Below, in pieces: positions 4,760 through 5,480 of a DNA stretch of 5,480 bases; position 1 is the first letter of the stretch; the number at the start of each line of letters is the position of its first letter. Made by a program: the position numbers and the translations under genes. The stretch is from Eubacteriales bacterium (GTDB taxonomy: Bacteria; Bacillota; Clostridia; Oscillospirales; Acutalibacteraceae): positions 1-5,480 of the forward strand of contig JAUMXP010000110.1 of assembly GCA_030529125.1 (NCBI GenBank), given 5' to 3'. The notes beneath the pieces are model-generated. The model searched no databases and was not told the DNA's origin. It saw only the letters and a list, made by a program, of their open reading frames with translations.

Positions 4760-5480
4760 ATGCTAAAAGAAATGAAACATAAAAAACAAAGACAAAAACA
4801 AAATCAAAAACCTCAGACATATTTAAAAGATGCGCAGGAGGTTTTAAACCATCTGAAATCAGAAGTCAGCATTATTCCGTTTGAAACAACCGACTCAACA
4901 AACACACAGGCAAAGCTCTATTGCGGTCAATTCAAGAACGACAACATCACCTCGCCTGTACTATTTATCGCAAACCATCAGAATGGCGGCAAAGGACGAC
5001 TCGGTAGGAGCTTTTACTCACCTGCTGACAGCGGTCTATATATGTCATTGCTCATTAATGCTGAAGAGATTGAAAACGACATTATATGTTTAACAACCGC
5101 TACAGCTGTATGTGTAGCAAACGCAATAAAGAGTCTATGTAACATTAATCCTCAAATCAAATGGGTGAATGATATTTATATAGAAAACAAAAAGGTCTGT
5201 GGTATACTGTGCGAAGCTGTCACTAACCCTGACACAATGAAGATAGAATATATCATCATAGGAATCGGTGTGAATGTTTCAACTACTCATTTCCCTAATG
5301 AAATAAAAGATATAGCAACATCTCTTCCTGTGAAAGTTAACAAAAACAAGTTGTGTGCATGTATCACAGACAATATCATAGAAGAACTGTCACACATAAG
5401 CGACAGAAGTTTTGTTGAAAAATACAAAGAGCTATGTATGGTATTAGGCAAAGAAATCACCTATTTCGAAAACGATGAAG
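4760..5480 (+). CDS. birA: Biotin--[biotin carboxyl carrier protein] ligase, without HTH domain (3' end cut by window edge)
   Basis: This cytosolic enzyme activates biotin with ATP to biotinyl-5'-AMP and transfers it to a lysine of biotin carrier domains such as that of acetyl-CoA carboxylase. Visible in 240 codons: DSTNTQAK (45-52); the adenylate-binding loop GGKGRLGRSFYSP (76-88), whose Arg80 matches E. coli Arg118; GLYMSLLI (92-99); KWVNDIY (134-140) with the catalytic-site Lys134 (E. coli Lys183); KKVCGIL (144-150); and IIGIGVNV (166-173). The C-terminal SH3-like domain is just beginning (VLGKEITYF) when the window ends. Only 44 residues precede DSTN, against nearly 90 in E. coli BirA, and they are Lys/Gln-rich with no helix-turn-helix, so it should be a ligase only, not a bio-operon repressor. 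The first ATG after the in-frame stop at 4742 is 4760; ATG 4772 is an alternative. Neither has a clear ribosome binding site. It is divergent from rpoB. Confidence 0.93.
   Translation, partial: MLKEMKHKKQRQKQNQKPQTYLKDAQEVLNHLKSEVSIIPFETTDSTNTQAKLYCGQFKNDNITSPVLFIANHQNGGKGRLGRSFYSPADSGLYMSLLINAEEIENDIICLTTATAVCVANAIKSLCNINPQIKWVNDIYIENKKVCGILCEAVTNPDTMKIEYIIIGIGVNVSTTHFPNEIKDIATSLPVKVNKNKLCACITDNIIEELSHISDRSFVEKYKELCMVLGKEITYFENDE

Noticed and set aside
4760..4870. HTH repressor domain at the start of the biotin ligase
   Set aside because: Only 44 residues precede the DSTN motif, and they are Lys/Gln-rich without a winged-helix pattern; there is not enough length for the E. coli BirA-type domain.
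4881..5093. 70-codon plus-strand open frame in the biotin ligase region
   Set aside because: Out of frame with the biotin ligase, whose motifs GKGRLGR, KWVND and GIGVNV establish the true frame through this region.

Overview
The window is core chromosome of a low-GC Gram-positive bacterium, most likely a gut-type clostridial Firmicute of the Ruminococcaceae/Oscillospiraceae group. That placement rests on the clostridial style of RpoB (start MVNVKPVKLG, no large lineage insertions, a long acidic tail), the short zinc-ribbon start of RpoC, purine-rich AGGAGG-type ribosome binding sites, and a biotin ligase carrying the KWVND variant that I associate with clostridia. It is an impression from sequence memory, not a database result.

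Layout. Positions 1-547 (minus) hold the first 182 codons of rpoC (RNA polymerase beta'). Positions 562-4353 (minus) hold a complete rpoB (beta subunit, 1263 aa). The two are 14 bp apart and the rpoC ribosome binding site runs out of the rpoB stop codon, so they form one tightly coupled operon. Positions 4354-4759 are a 406 bp AT-rich intergenic region. Positions 4760-5480 (plus) hold the first 240 codons of a biotin-protein ligase (birA type, no DNA-binding domain), transcribed away from rpoB and cut by the window edge.

The intergenic region is the only part that is not routine. It contains a good sigma-A promoter for rpoBC (-35 TTGACT, 17 bp, -10 TAAAAT) that predicts a leader of about 190 nt. 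It also contains a second, strong extended -10 promoter firing the opposite way from inside that leader, so the two predicted transcripts face each other and overlap by about 50 nt. Just before the rpoB ribosome binding site, a 33 nt segment has two interleaved 7 bp stems (pseudoknot or switch geometry). Next to birA there is a two-part direct repeat. No rplJ/rplL genes precede rpoB, unlike the usual rplJL-rpoBC order.

rpoB and rpoC make the two large subunits of the same enzyme. birA is unrelated housekeeping (biotin attachment to carboxylases) and shares only the divergent intergenic region. I found no mobile element, CRISPR array, tRNA or rRNA, and no clear sign of a new multi-gene system. 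The leader RNA structure and the opposed promoters are the best leads.
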